From positions 4,224,001 to 4,288,000 of the forward strand of contig NZ_CP014167.1 of NCBI RefSeq assembly GCF_001685395.1: 64,000 bases of DNA, in the 5' to 3' direction. How positions within the stretch are numbered: position 1 is the stretch's first letter; each line of letters opens with the position of its first letter. The stretch is from Paenibacillus yonginensis. GTDB lineage: Bacteria; Bacillota; Bacilli; Paenibacillales; Paenibacillaceae. Both the position numbers and the translations under genes were made by a program. The notes beneath the pieces are model-generated. The model worked only from the letters and a program-made list of their open reading frames with translations. It was not told the DNA's origin and searched no databases. This document shows positions 1 through 9,625 of this stretch, piece by piece.

Positions 1-1752
1 GAAGGCGAAGCGATCAGCCGGCTGCCATTCGGGGTTATTCTGTACAGCGAGGACCAGACGATTGAGTGGCATAACCGGTTTATCTCCGGCGTGTTCGACC
101 GGAATTCGGTTGTGAATCAACCCTTGAAGGAACTGCTGCCCCAGCTGCCGCCGCTGAGCCGAAAGGATCAGGAACAAGCTGCTGCGGTCGCCGAGGTGCT
201 GGTTAATGAACGGTACTACCGGCTGACCATTGTGCCGGAGGAACGGCTGATCTATTTCCAGGATATTACCGAATTCGCGACGCTGCGTGAGCGCTATGAC
301 AATGAGCGTCTGGCGCTGGGAATTGTGATGCTGGATAACCTGGATGAAGCTTCCCAGGGGATGGACGACCAGCAGCGTTCGGCGCTGATTGCACGGATGA
401 CAACGCTGCTGACCGATTGGGCGAAGCAGTACCGCGTCTACTTGCGGAGGTTGTCGTCCGAGCGGTATCTGATGATGCTGGACCATAAGGCGCTGCAGGA
501 GATGGAGCAAAGCCGGTTTGTCATTCTGGACGAGGTGCGGGAAATGACCGCGGATCTGAAGGTGCCGGTGACGCTGAGCATCGGCCTCGCTTTCGGAACC
601 GAGCATATCAGCGAGCTGGGCGAACTGGCCCAATCGAGTCTGGATATGGCGCTCGGTCGCGGGGGCGACCAGGCTGCGGTGAAAGCCGGTCAGCGGCTGT
701 CCTTTTACGGCGGCAAATCGAACGCCGTAGAGAAGCGGACGCGGGTGCGGGCCCGCGTCATTGCACACGCGCTGCGCGACCTGATGCAGGAGAGCGACCG
801 CGTGATCATTATGGGCCACAAAGTACCCGATATGGACGTGATCGGGGCTTCAATCGGCGTGATGAAGGCCGCCGATCAGTATAAAGTGGAGGCCCATATC
901 GTGCTGGAGGGCAGCAACCCGGGCATCGACCGGTTGATGGAGCGGATCAAGCAGGATGAGCCGCTGGCCAAAAGGTTCATTACGCCGGACCTGGCGCTGG
1001 AGATGATGACAGAGCATACCCTGCTTGTCGTCGTAGACACCCATAAAGGTTCGATGACGATCGAACCCCGGATTGTAGAGCGGGCAAGACGGGTTGTGGT
1101 GGTGGACCATCACCGCCGCGGCGAGGAGTTCATCAACGATGCCGTGCTCGTTTATCTGGAGCCGTACGCTTCTTCGGCTTGCGAGCTTGTCACCGAGCTG
1201 CTGCAGTACATTCACGAGAAGGTTCAACTGAGCCCGCTGGAAGCTACGGCTCTGCTGGCAGGCATTACCGTGGACACGAAACATTTTGCGCTTCATACTG
1301 GATCACGTACCTTTGAGGCCGCAGGTTTCCTTCGGCGAAGCGGCGCCGATACGGTGATGGTGCAGCGGATTTTGAAGGAAGACCTGCAGGAATACATTGA
1401 GAAAGCCGAAATTATTAAACATGCACGTATGATCTACGGCCACATCGCTCTAGCGGTAACCGAGCCTAACCGCAAGCTGCCGCAGCTGCTGATTGCCCAA
1501 GTAGCGGATACGCTGCTCAATATGACGAACGTACTTGCTTCTTTCGTCATCAGCGAACGACCGGACGGTCTGATTGGAATTAGCGCCCGTTCGCTGGGCG
1601 GCATGAACGTTCAGGTTGTCATGGAGCGGCTGGGCGGCGGCGGCCATTTAACGAATGCGGCGGCCCAATTGGAGGGAACTCAGGCAGAAGCCGAGGAGAG
1701 ACTCCTGGCCGTGCTGGAATCCATAGACAAGGAAGAGGGGTTATTCGAATGA
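1..1752 (+). CDS. gdpP: Cyclic-di-AMP phosphodiesterase GdpP (5' end outside window)
   Basis: Membrane-anchored phosphodiesterase that hydrolyses cyclic-di-AMP. The reading frame is open from base 1, so the N-terminal membrane segments lie outside; a GTG at 91 is an internal valine. Visible parts in order: the end of a PAS-like domain, a degenerate GGDEF domain, a DHH domain with [16 protein letters not shown] and VVDHHRRG motifs (metal ligands), and a C-terminal DHHA1 domain with GGGGH. The order PAS, degenerate GGDEF, DHH, DHHA1 is diagnostic of the GdpP/YybT family. Its stop overlaps the rplI start (ATGA at 1749), so the two are translationally coupled, the usual gdpP-rplI-dnaB order of Bacillota. 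Confidence 0.95.
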   Translation, partial: EGEAISRLPFGVILYSEDQTIEWHNRFISGVFDRNSVVNQPLKELLPQLPPLSRKDQEQAAAVAEVLVNERYYRLTIVPEERLIYFQDITEFATLRERYDNERLALGIVMLDNLDEASQGMDDQQRSALIARMTTLLTDWAKQYRVYLRRLSSERYLMMLDHKALQEMEQSRFVILDEVREMTADLKVPVTLSIGLAFGTEHISELGELAQSSLDMALGRGGDQAAVKAGQRLSFYGGKSNAVEKRTRVRARVIAHALRDLMQESDRVIIMGHKVPDMDVIGASIGVMKAADQYKVEAHIVLEGSNPGIDRLMERIKQDEPLAKRFITPDLALEMMTEHTLLVVVDTHKGSMTIEPRIVERARRVVVVDHHRRGEEFINDAVLVYLEPYASSACELVTELLQYIHEKVQLSPLEATALLAGITVDTKHFALHTGSRTFEAAGFLRRSGADTVMVQRILKEDLQEYIEKAEIIKHARMIYGHIALAVTEPNRKLPQLLIAQVADTLLNMTNVLASFVISERPDGLIGISARSLGGMNVQVVMERLGGGGHLTNAAAQLEGTQAEAEERLLAVLESIDKEEGLFE

Positions 1753-2195
1753 AGGTTATTTTTCTGAAGGACATGAAAGGCCAAGGCAAAAAAGGGGAAA
1801 TCAAAGAAGTATCCGAAGGATATGCACAGAACTTCCTGCTCCCGCGCGGAGTTGCAAAACCGGCTACTGAAGGCAATGTGAAAAGCCAGGAAATGCAGAA
1901 CCTGTCCGAGCAGAAACGCAAAGCCCAGGAGAAAGAGGAAGCGATTGCGCTCGGCAAAAAGCTGGAGGAAACTACGGTTAACCTGAAAGCGAAAGCCGGC
2001 GAAGGCGGCCGGCTGTTCGGCGCTATCACCAGTAAGCAGGTTGCCGAAGCCTTGCAGAAAGAGCACGGAATCAAAATCGACAAACGCAAAATTGAAATGC
2101 AGGACCCGATCCGCACTTTGGGTGTAACCCAGGTGCCGGTGAAGCTTCATCCAGATGTAAAATCGACGATGAAGGTACACGTCGTGGAGGAATAA
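1749..2195 (+). CDS. rplI: 50S ribosomal protein L9
   Basis: Structural protein of the large ribosomal subunit that binds 23S rRNA near the base of the L1 stalk. The 148-residue length is normal. The N-terminal domain begins [20 protein letters not shown] and carries the L9 signature around residues 13-40 ([13 protein letters not shown]). A long charged connecting helix follows (about residues 45-75), then the C-terminal domain with LFGAIT. It overlaps the gdpP stop by four bases and is followed two bases later by dnaB, so the three genes form one transcription unit. Confidence 0.97.
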   Translation: MKVIFLKDMKGQGKKGEIKEVSEGYAQNFLLPRGVAKPATEGNVKSQEMQNLSEQKRKAQEKEEAIALGKKLEETTVNLKAKAGEGGRLFGAITSKQVAEALQKEHGIKIDKRKIEMQDPIRTLGVTQVPVKLHPDVKSTMKVHVVEE

Positions 2196-2196
2196 G

Positions 2197-3558
2197 ATGG
2201 GCGGAGATCTGATGATTGACCGGATCCCGCCGCAAAATCTGGAGGCGGAGCAGGCCGTGCTTGGCGCGATTTTGCTCCAATCCGAAGCCCTCATCACCGC
2301 CATGGAACGTGTCCGGGATGAGGATTTTTACAATACGGGCCATCAGCTCATCTATGAGACCATGGTCGAGCTTGGCGAAGAGGGGAAACCGATTGACCTG
2401 GTGACCCTCACGGCCCGTCTTCAGGACAAGGGTCAGCTTGAAAATATCGGCGGGGTCAGCTATTTGGCCAAGCTTGCACATGCCGTGCCAACTGCGGCTA
2501 ACGTGGATTATTATGCCCGCATTATCGAAGAGAAGTCGATGATGCGCCGGTTGATCCGGACGGCTACACAAATCGTCAGCGACGGTTATACAGGCGGCGA
2601 GGATGTCGGCGATCTGCTCAGCGATGCCGAGCGCCGCATTCTGGAAATATCCAACCGCCGCTCCGGCAGCGGCTTTATTGCTATCCGCGATGTGCTGATG
2701 GAGGTGTTCGAGAAGGTCGAAACGCTCCACCAGAACCGGGGAAGCACCACCGGGGTTTCCTCCGGCTTTGTCGATCTGGACCGGATGACCTCAGGCTTCC
2801 AGCGCTCCGACCTGATCATCGTGGCCGCTCGTCCTTCCGTAGGTAAAACCGCCTTCGCCCTCAACATCGCGCAGAATGCGGCCGTACGGGGCAAAGAGAC
2901 GGTGGCCATCTTCAGTCTGGAGATGAGCGCCGCGCAGCTGGTGCAGCGGATGATCTGCGCTGAAGCGAATCTGGACGCAAACGTCATGCGGACAGGTGAC
3001 ATCAAAAGCGATGACGATTGGTCGAAGCTGACGATGGGCATTGCCGCTCTCTCTGAAGCGGAAATTTATATCGACGATACGCCGGGCGTAACAGTGGCTG
3101 ATATTCGCGCCAAATGCCGCCGTCTCAAGAAAGAGCGCGGCCTTGGCATGATCGTCATCGACTACCTGCAGCTCATTCACGGCCGGGGCAAGGCCGGCGA
3201 GAACCGGCAGCAGGAAGTCTCTGAAATCTCGCGTACGCTGAAGCAGATCGCGCGTGAGCTGGAAGTGCCGGTCATCGCCTTGTCCCAGCTCTCCCGGGGT
3301 GTGGAGCAGCGGCAGGACAAACGTCCGATGATGTCCGACCTTCGGGAATCCGGTTCAATCGAGCAGGATGCCGATATCGTAGCGTTCTTGTACCGGGACG
3401 ATTACTACAACCAGGAAACCGAGAAGAAGAACATCATCGAAATCATCATCGCCAAGCAGCGTAACGGCCCGGTCGGGACCGTGGAGCTGGTGTTCTTGAA
3501 GAATTACAATAAGTTCGCCAATTATGAGCGGGCGCATACAGATGCATTTGCGGGCTGA
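2197..3558 (+). CDS. dnaB: Replicative DNA helicase DnaB
   Basis: Hexameric 5'-3' replicative helicase (called DnaC in Bacillus subtilis) that unwinds DNA at the replication fork. It has 453 residues, normal for the family. The N-terminal DnaG-interacting domain begins IPPQNLEAEQAVLGA. The RecA-like domain has Walker A (ARPSVGKTAFA, near residue 212), Walker B (MIVIDYLQLI) and the DRESGSIEQDAD arginine-finger region. The start at 2197 has GGAGG eight bases upstream (2184-2188); an in-frame ATG at 2212 is an alternative. It is the last gene of the gdpP-rplI-dnaB unit and runs into a terminator that overlaps its stop codon. Confidence 0.97.
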   Translation: MGGDLMIDRIPPQNLEAEQAVLGAILLQSEALITAMERVRDEDFYNTGHQLIYETMVELGEEGKPIDLVTLTARLQDKGQLENIGGVSYLAKLAHAVPTAANVDYYARIIEEKSMMRRLIRTATQIVSDGYTGGEDVGDLLSDAERRILEISNRRSGSGFIAIRDVLMEVFEKVETLHQNRGSTTGVSSGFVDLDRMTSGFQRSDLIIVAARPSVGKTAFALNIAQNAAVRGKETVAIFSLEMSAAQLVQRMICAEANLDANVMRTGDIKSDDDWSKLTMGIAALSEAEIYIDDTPGVTVADIRAKCRRLKKERGLGMIVIDYLQLIHGRGKAGENRQQEVSEISRTLKQIARELEVPVIALSQLSRGVEQRQDKRPMMSDLRESGSIEQDADIVAFLYRDDYYNQETEKKNIIEIIIAKQRNGPVGTVELVFLKNYNKFANYERAHTDAFAG

Positions 3559-3583
3559 CGTTTAACGTCGGGCCCGTTTTATT
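3551..3583 (+). terminator. Rho-independent terminator of gdpP-rplI-dnaB
   Basis: Stem CGGGC...GCCCG with an inner GACG/CGTC pairing around a TTTAA loop, followed by TTTTATTTT. The dnaB stop codon TGA (3556-3558) lies inside the 5' arm. Confidence 0.75.
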
Positions 3584-3610
3584 TTCCGGGAAATCATGAT
3601 GCTCCAACTA

Positions 3611-3649
3611 AAAAACAGAAAAAGGGCAGCATTAAAAAATGCCGCCCCT
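3611..3649 (-). terminator. Rho-independent terminator of the epoxide hydrolase pseudogene
   Basis: Read on the minus strand, arm 3649-3639 (AGGGGCGGCAT) pairs with 3632-3623 (ATGCTGCCCT) with one bulge and one wobble, followed by a T-rich tract at 3622-3611. It lies directly downstream of the minus-strand pseudogene. Confidence 0.7.
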
Positions 3650-3654
3650 TAAAT

Positions 3655-4778
3655 TCAGGACTTTCTAAGTTTCTTAAAGGTTCCTCGTATATCTTCGACA
3701 ATGGCTTCCGGATTCTCCCATCCTGTGAAGTGTCCTCCTGTCTCATGAGCTTTAAGATAGGTTGTGTTGTACCACGCTGCATCAGGACTACTGATGAACG
3801 CTTGAACACGATTCTCTGTAGTAACGCCTGGAGGATTCTCCGCCGCAAGGAAGGTAATCCCGGTAGGTGCTTCGACGATCGGGGTCCGATCATGGGAAGG
3901 CTGCAAGGATAGCGGTTCGCGTTCGTGTACATCCGAATAGTCATCTCTATGCTATTGCTGAACCAGTAAATAGAGGCCATAGTCAGAATCTCGTCTTTGG
4001 TGTATTTGCTTTCAATGTCTCCATTTGTGTCCCCCCACTTTAACCAGCGGGTCATGATCCAGGCAAGAAGGCCGACCGGGGAGTCATTCAGTCCATAGGA
4101 CAAAGGTGCAGAGTCAAGCATATGGACGGCAACGTGAGAGACGTAAGTTCGTTGGAACTTAAGAATGCCATCCCGAATGTCATCAGGTGTGCCTTCAGGA
4201 ACCATAAATCCGTTAGTTAGATCCCATGGACGTTCCCCCTGGAAGATATTGAGCAGAATAGCATGGCCCAAATGGATGCCATAAAGAGAATTTGCATATT
4301 TGTGGCCAAGCTGCCCCGTAATTAAAGCACCATAATCCGAACCGCTGGCCGCATATTTTTGATGTCCCAGGGTTTGCGTCATAAATTTATGGAAAATATC
4401 GGCGATCTTCCCGAAATTCAAATCGGGTTTATCAAGCGGTGTGGAGAAGCCAAAACCTGGAAGGGAAGGGACATAAACATCAAAGGCATCTGCAGGATCC
4501 CCGCCGTAGGCCGCTGGATCTGTTAAAGGACCAATCACTTTGCTCCAGTGCCAGAAGGTCCAAGGCCAGCCATGGCTAATAATTAGCGGAATAGGGTTTG
4601 GACCCTTGCCAGGCTCATGAATGAAGTCGATGGATGTATTCCGTTTTGACCCGAGTGATTTATGAAAGAATCGAGTTGAACTCATTCGTAAATCTTCCAT
4701 AAGCTCAGGCAAATAGCTGCATAAGCACTTTGGGAATCCCTCGATAGAAGGCAAGGATTTCGGAAACAAACAGGCCAA
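3655..4778 (-). pseudogene. Epoxide hydrolase-like alpha/beta hydrolase, frameshifted
   Basis: Remains of an alpha/beta-hydrolase of the epoxide hydrolase type. The core frame shows the oxyanion region ISHGWPWTFWHW, VPSLPGFGFSTP and the expected nucleophile elbow GSDYGA. After residues YTNANRYP (near 3905) the frame changes: the conserved C-terminus with the catalytic-histidine motif GGHFTGWENPEAIVEDI is read only in the next frame (about 3905-3655), so one base appears to be missing in the TATCC stretch. The N-terminal EHN region is also short and poorly conserved, which suggests 5' decay as well. A sequencing error could explain the frameshift but not the weak N-terminus. It is transcribed convergently to dnaB and is unrelated to its neighbours. 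Confidence 0.7.
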
Positions 4779-4919
4779 CCCTTTTAGATCGAATGTTCAT
4801 TCTATAATATAAAGGGTTTGTTGCGTTCCGTCAATAGCTCAAAATGCTCCCTTTCTTTGGATTGAAGGATTCTGGAATAATGCGTGGATTCAGATACACA
4901 CGGTTGCAGAATTGCGTTC

Positions 4920-4963
4920 ATTTCCGAACGATGTCAACAGCTGGGTGTGGAATGTTCGCTTTT
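4920..4963 (+). promoter_or_regulatory. Paired PurBox (PurR operator) upstream of purA
   Basis: Two inverted PurBox-like sites. ATTTCCGAACGAT at 4920-4932 matches the Bacillus consensus AWWWCCGAACWWT at 12 of 13 positions. AATGTTCGCTTTT at 4951-4963 is, on the other strand, AAAAGCGAACATT (12 of 13). They are 18 bp apart and end five bases before the purA -35 box. This is the arrangement known for PurR/PRPP control of purine genes in B. subtilis. Confidence 0.75.
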
Positions 4964-4967
4964 TAAT

Positions 4968-4996
4968 TTGACTTTAAAATCGCAGACTGGTACACT
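4968..4996 (+). promoter_or_regulatory. Sigma-A promoter of purA
   Basis: TTGACT (4968-4973), 17-bp spacer, TACACT (4991-4996). It lies directly downstream of the PurBox pair and about 160 bp before the purA start, so the transcript would have a leader of about 150 nt. No clear riboswitch fold was seen in the leader. Confidence 0.7.
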
Positions 4997-5155
4997 GAAA
5001 TTGCTGCCGCAGTGTGGCAGATCGTTAAAGCGATTTAGTAGTCAGGAGAATACCGGGGCAGGACTGCTTCAGGATTCTTTGGCCTTGTCATGGCTTTATA
5101 GCGGTTTTTATGGCATAGAAAATTAGATGCGTTAAGCATTCGCGGAGGTATGTAC

Positions 5156-6442
5156 ATGTCGACAGTAGTTGTTGTGGGAACGCAGTGGGGAGACGAAGGT
5201 AAAGGCAAAATTACGGATTATCTGGCAGAGAGCGCAGATGTGGTGGCGCGCTACCAAGGCGGTAACAATGCCGGCCACACAATACTGATTGACGGGAAGA
5301 AGTACAAGCTGAGCCTTATTCCGTCGGGTGTTTTTTATGAAGATAAACTTTGTGTGATCGGGAACGGCATGGTAATTAATCCAGAAGCGCTGCTTCAGGA
5401 GATTGCTTATATTCGGGAAAATGGTTTTACAGCGAATAATTTGAAAATCAGCGACCGGGCGCATGTGATCATGCCTTATCATATGGTACTTGACGCGCTC
5501 GAGGAAGACCGCAAAGGACCGAACAAAATTGGCACAACCCGTAAAGGGATCGGTCCGGCGTACATGGATAAAGCCGCACGTACGGGCATTCGGATTTCCG
5601 ATCTGATGGATGCGGAAGAATTCGAACTTAAACTTCGCCATCTGATGGCCGAGAAAAATCATATTATCCAGCAGGTATACGGTGCTGAGCCGCTGGATGT
5701 AGAAGAAACGCTGAAGAAATACCTGGACTATGCCGAGCAGATTCGTCCTTACGTGACGGATACTTCAGTTGTGCTGAACGATGCCATCGACGAGAACCGC
5801 AAGGTGCTGTTCGAGGGTGCTCAAGGCGTGATGCTGGATATCGACCAAGGCACTTATCCGTTTGTAACGTCTTCCAACCCGTCGGCCGGCGGCGTCTGCA
5901 TCGGCTCCGGCGTTGGCCCGTCCAAGATTCAGCAGGTCATTGGCGTTGCCAAAGCCTATACGACCCGCGTAGGCGACGGCCCATTCCCGACCGAGCTGTT
6001 TGACGCCGTCGGTGATCAAATCCGTGAAACGGGCCATGAATACGGCACCATAACCGGCCGCGCGCGCCGCGTAGGCTGGTTCGACAGCGTGGTTGTCCGC
6101 CATGCCCGCCGCGTCAGTGGTCTGACCGGCTTGTCCCTGAATTCGCTGGACGTGCTGACCGGACTGGAAACGGTAAAAATCTGTACGGGTTACAAATACC
6201 GCGGCGAAGTGATCACGCATTACCCGTCGAGTCTCAAAATGCTCGGTGAATGCGAAGCGGTATATGAAGAGCTGCCAGGCTGGTCCGAGGACATCTCCGA
6301 TGCGAAGACCCTGGAAGATTTGCCGGAAAATACCCGGCGCTACGTGGAACGTGTATCTGATTTGACCGGGATTCCGATCGCAATCTTCTCCGTCGGCCGC
6401 AACCGCGAGCAGACCAACCAAGTATTGCCGATTTATATCTAA
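5156..6442 (+). CDS. purA: Adenylosuccinate synthetase
   Basis: Condenses IMP with aspartate using GTP to give adenylosuccinate, the first committed step to AMP; cytoplasmic homodimer. The protein has the GTP-binding start [11 protein letters not shown], the NNAGHT motif, [12 protein letters not shown], and IMP/GTP-binding segments [25 protein letters not shown] and FSVGRNR. The length (428 residues) is normal. The ATG at 5156 is preferred over 5150 because GGAGG (5144-5148) is seven bases from it but only one base from 5150. It is monocistronic, with a PurBox/promoter region upstream and a strong terminator downstream. Confidence 0.97.
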   Translation: MSTVVVVGTQWGDEGKGKITDYLAESADVVARYQGGNNAGHTILIDGKKYKLSLIPSGVFYEDKLCVIGNGMVINPEALLQEIAYIRENGFTANNLKISDRAHVIMPYHMVLDALEEDRKGPNKIGTTRKGIGPAYMDKAARTGIRISDLMDAEEFELKLRHLMAEKNHIIQQVYGAEPLDVEETLKKYLDYAEQIRPYVTDTSVVLNDAIDENRKVLFEGAQGVMLDIDQGTYPFVTSSNPSAGGVCIGSGVGPSKIQQVIGVAKAYTTRVGDGPFPTELFDAVGDQIRETGHEYGTITGRARRVGWFDSVVVRHARRVSGLTGLSLNSLDVLTGLETVKICTGYKYRGEVITHYPSSLKMLGECEAVYEELPGWSEDISDAKTLEDLPENTRRYVERVSDLTGIPIAIFSVGRNREQTNQVLPIYI

Positions 6443-6479
6443 GTTCTATCTAAGAATGGTAAGTTAACGTTGTCCGGTA

Positions 6480-6520
6480 AAGCCGCAGTCTTTCTCTATG
6501 GAGAGGCTGCGGCTTTTTTT
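6480..6520 (+). terminator. Rho-independent terminator of purA
   Basis: AGCCGCAG pairs with CTGCGGCT, with an inner CTC/GAG pairing around TATG, followed by TTTTTTT. Confidence 0.85.
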
Positions 6521-6651
6521 GCAGGCCGGGCGGTAATGCACGTAATGCAGCTTCATTTACGCCGCGTATCCTACAAGCGGATCGCCGGACGTAACCTTTT
6601 GCCTCCCTGCGGGCACCTGTTAATGAAGCATACGGGAAGGAGATGAGCTAC

Positions 6652-8310
6652 ATGCCAAAACGCAGCGGCAGACGGCCCGGATCTTCCGTCAGTCCTGATC
6701 AGACAGCTGGATTGAAGAGAGAGGTCCGCCAAAACCAAGAACAGCAAGAACAGCCGGTCCATTTGCTGGTCCGGCAGGCGGCGGGCGGCGATCAGAATGC
6801 TGTGGAGGAGCTGGTCAGACGGTTCAGCGGCATGGCGCTGGCAGTGGCTTATGATAAGCTGCAGGACCCACATCTGGCGGAGGATGCGGTTCAGGACGCC
6901 TTGACGGAGGCTTTGGCCAATTTGCGGAACCTGCGGAAGCCGGAGGCTTTTCCGGGCTGGTTCAAAAGGATGGTGGAGCGAAAAGGCTACAAGCTGCTCC
7001 GAACCCGGACTAGACAAGACCGGGGTGCCATATCCGATGAAGAAGTGATGCGGCATCAGCCTGCCCATAATGGAGAAGGCGATCCTGCGCTGGTATGGGA
7101 GCAAAGGGAGCTTAGGAATTCGTTATACGCTTCTATTGAGGGACTTTCACCCGGTCAAAGGCTGGCAGTGAAGCTGTTTTATTTGAATGGCTATTCGCTG
7201 TCCGAAATTTCGGCTTTTCTCGGCATTTCGGTTGCCGCTTTGAAAAAACGGCTGTTCGACGCCCGCTCCCGGCTCAAACAATCGCTCCCCGTTGCTGACT
7301 TTATTCAGGTCTACAGCCATCTTTATGAGGGAGGAACACGTATGCTGCATTTGGTCAACGGCGATCACGTCGCAGAGAAATTAAAACAGGGGGAGGTTCA
7401 AGGAGATATCCTGCCTTGGCGGGAGCTTTATACCTTTGGACCGGTAGCGTTCGATATGAGAAACGAGGAGCTGCGCAAACGGCGTGCTGCTTATCTGGAG
7501 CATACCCTGGGGATTCCGGAAGATTTGTATATCGGTCAATGTGTAGAACAGGAGGCCAAACTCGAAAGAGCCGGTCAATATGATGAGATTGTTTTATGGT
7601 TTGAGCACGATTTGTACGATCAGACCATGCTGGCTTATTTATTAACCGAGCTTGACCGGTTGGGTCCGTCCTCCGGAGCCGGCCAGGTCCCGATCAGCCT
7701 GCTGTGCATCGGGGATTTTCCGGGGATCGAGATTTTTCGGGGCTTGGGACAGCTTACGCCCGAGCAGCTAGCCTCTTTGTCGGGAACATGGAAACGAGTC
7801 GGGGAAGCCGAGCTTATGCTGGGCAGGAAGTTCTGGGAGGCGTACACTTCCCCCGACCCGAAGGTCCATGCAGCGTTTCTGAAAGAGGATTTAAGCGCGC
7901 TTCCTTTTGCCAGATCTGCTTTCGAGGCTCACCTGGCCCGGCTGCCCTCGGCATTTAACGGACTGGGTTTGATGGAGCAGACTGTGCTGGAATTGATCGG
8001 GAGCGGTATCCAACATCCGCATGAGTTATTCCGGCAGGCTGGCCTGCGGCTGAATGTCCTCGGGTTAGGGGATTTGGAGTTTTGGTATGGGTTAAGCCGG
8101 ATGTGCCGGGGCCCGCAGGCTCTGCTGAATATCCGGGGACTCAGCGCTTTTCCGGATTACAGGCATACGGCTCCGGACTTCAGGGATTGTACGCTGGAAC
8201 TCACCTCGTTTGGCCGCCAGGTGCTGCAAGGAGAGCAACATGCAGCGGATCTGGCAGATGCCGGGCTTTGGGCAGGCGGCCTCAATGGGGGAGCAGCGGA
8301 ACCGGAATAA
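6652..8310 (+). CDS. ECF-like sigma factor fused to a DUF1835 domain
   Basis: Two-part protein of 552 residues. Residues about 35-110 form sigma-70 region 2 (LVRQAAGGDQNAVEELVRRF, then a YDKLQDPHLAEDAVQDAL helix for -10 recognition). Residues about 160-215 form region 4 (GQRLAVKLFYLNGYSLSEI, then a helix-turn-helix with ALKKRLFDARSRLK). From about residue 225 a DUF1835-type domain begins MLHLVNGDHVAEKLKQG and continues with ILPWRELYTFGPV and IVLWFEHDLYDQ. ECF factors are normally about 170-200 residues, so more than half of this protein is the added domain, perhaps a sensor or an enzyme. The ATG at 6652 fits the AAGGAG at 6637-6642; the ATG at 6643 abuts it. No anti-sigma gene is adjacent. 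The sigma assignment is firm; the function of the fusion is unknown. Confidence 0.85.
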   Translation: MPKRSGRRPGSSVSPDQTAGLKREVRQNQEQQEQPVHLLVRQAAGGDQNAVEELVRRFSGMALAVAYDKLQDPHLAEDAVQDALTEALANLRNLRKPEAFPGWFKRMVERKGYKLLRTRTRQDRGAISDEEVMRHQPAHNGEGDPALVWEQRELRNSLYASIEGLSPGQRLAVKLFYLNGYSLSEISAFLGISVAALKKRLFDARSRLKQSLPVADFIQVYSHLYEGGTRMLHLVNGDHVAEKLKQGEVQGDILPWRELYTFGPVAFDMRNEELRKRRAAYLEHTLGIPEDLYIGQCVEQEAKLERAGQYDEIVLWFEHDLYDQTMLAYLLTELDRLGPSSGAGQVPISLLCIGDFPGIEIFRGLGQLTPEQLASLSGTWKRVGEAELMLGRKFWEAYTSPDPKVHAAFLKEDLSALPFARSAFEAHLARLPSAFNGLGLMEQTVLELIGSGIQHPHELFRQAGLRLNVLGLGDLEFWYGLSRMCRGPQALLNIRGLSAFPDYRHTAPDFRDCTLELTSFGRQVLQGEQHAADLADAGLWAGGLNGGAAEPE

Positions 8311-8447
8311 AGATTATAGTTCATGTCAGGTATATTTATCTTCTCTTAGGCGCTGCTACGGACCTGCCCTTCACCCGCTGAATACACTGAAAGTCAATGA
8401 ATCTATTCAGCTGTGGCATCATCAGCGGGAACAAGGAGATGAAGGAG

Positions 8448-9500
8448 ATGCAGGTTTGGGAAGCGATGGGTGGCGGAGGATTTGAAGAGATTATTTTTGC
8501 AAGCGACCCGGCAAACGGGCTGAAAGCCGTCATCGTCCTGCACAATACGCAGGCCGGCCCCGCCCTCGGCGGCTGCCGGATGTGGAACTACGCTTCCGAA
8601 GAGGAGGCGCTGGCGGACGCGATGAAGCTGGCGCGGAGCATGACCTACAAATCGGCCATCTCCGGTCTGCCTTATGGCGGCGGGAAGGCCGTAATATGGG
8701 GCGACCCGTCCAAGGACAAATCGGAAGCGATGTTCCGTTCGTTCGGCCGGTTTCTGCAGCGGCTGAACGGACGGTATGTCACCGGGGTGGACCTGGGCAC
8801 CACCGTGCGGGACATGGATGCCATTGCCCAGGAAACGTCTTATGTCACGGATATGACCGGCACGCTGGGCGGGAGCGGCAATTATACGGCCGAAATGACC
8901 GCTTACGGCGTCTATTTGGGCATTGAGGCCTCTTTGCAGGAAGCGGAGGGCAGCCGATCGCTGGCGGGAATCAGGGTCGCCGTCCAGGGGCTCGGCAAAG
9001 TGGGTTATGCTCTTTGCCGGTATCTGCGGAAGGCGGGGGCGGAGCTGCTCGTGAGCGACGTGAACGGAGCGCTCACGGACCGGGCAGTCCGCGAATTCGG
9101 CGCCTCGGCGGTATCGCCGGGCGCCATCTACGCGCAGGACTGCGAGGTGTTTGCGCCATGCGCACTAGGCGGCGTGCTGGACCGCCGGGTGCTGGCGCAG
9201 CTCTCGTGCCGCGTGGTGGCCGGCGCGGCTAACAATCAGCTGGCCGGGCCTGAGGCGGCCGCTGAGCTGAAAGCCCGGGGCATTCTGTATGCCCCGGATT
9301 ACACCATCAACGCCGGCGGCATTATTGCCACGGCGTTGGAGCTGGCGGGAAGCGGCGCCGAGGATATCCGGCGCCGCGTCGAAACCATCGGCCCTACTTT
9401 GGCCGAGGTGTACCGCCTGGCCCGCAGCGCTGGCCTGGACACGGCGCAGGCGGCAGGCCAGCTAGCTGAAGCGAAGCTGGCGGCCCTGCAGCGGCCGTGA
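8448..9500 (+). CDS. Glu/Leu/Phe/Val dehydrogenase (leucine-dehydrogenase type)
   Basis: NAD-dependent amino-acid dehydrogenase that oxidatively deaminates a branched-chain or aromatic amino acid to the 2-oxo acid. It has about 350 residues, like leucine dehydrogenases. Visible are the substrate-binding segment GPALGGCRMW, the catalytic lysine motif LPYGGGKAVIWGDP, TGVDLGTTVRDMD, and a C-terminal Rossmann domain with VAVQGLGKVGYALC and NNQLAGPE. Leucine is the likeliest substrate, but valine or phenylalanine cannot be excluded. The ATG at 8448 is preferred, with AAGGAG at 8433-8438 nine bases upstream; a second AAGGAG at 8442 abuts the same start. It is followed by a terminator. Confidence 0.85.
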   Translation: MQVWEAMGGGGFEEIIFASDPANGLKAVIVLHNTQAGPALGGCRMWNYASEEEALADAMKLARSMTYKSAISGLPYGGGKAVIWGDPSKDKSEAMFRSFGRFLQRLNGRYVTGVDLGTTVRDMDAIAQETSYVTDMTGTLGGSGNYTAEMTAYGVYLGIEASLQEAEGSRSLAGIRVAVQGLGKVGYALCRYLRKAGAELLVSDVNGALTDRAVREFGASAVSPGAIYAQDCEVFAPCALGGVLDRRVLAQLSCRVVAGAANNQLAGPEAAAELKARGILYAPDYTINAGGIIATALELAGSGAEDIRRRVETIGPTLAEVYRLARSAGLDTAQAAGQLAEAKLAALQRP

Positions 9501-9534
9501 TTATTCCGGGTGTCTCGATTAGCTGCAACAAACA

Positions 9535-9583
9535 AACCTCCTGAGGAACGAAGCTCCCTGCTCCGCTCTTCAGGAGGTTTTTC
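9535..9583 (+). terminator. Rho-independent terminator after the amino-acid dehydrogenase
   Basis: AACCTCCTGA (9535-9544) pairs perfectly with TCAGGAGGTT (9570-9579), followed by TTTT. The loop is about 25 nt. The stem lies between convergent genes and may act on both strands. Confidence 0.7.
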
Positions 9584-9625
9584 AGCTGTCAGCCCCCTCC
9601 AGCCAGGGCCTTCGCCAACGATCTT

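Noticed and set aside
3655..4778. Intact epoxide hydrolase with a novel C-terminus
   Set aside because: The family's conserved C-terminal histidine motif is present in the neighbouring frame, so the apparent novel tail is a frameshift product.
4884..5126. 80-codon open frame before purA
   Set aside because: It covers the PurBoxes and promoter, lacks a ribosome binding site and is not protein-like.
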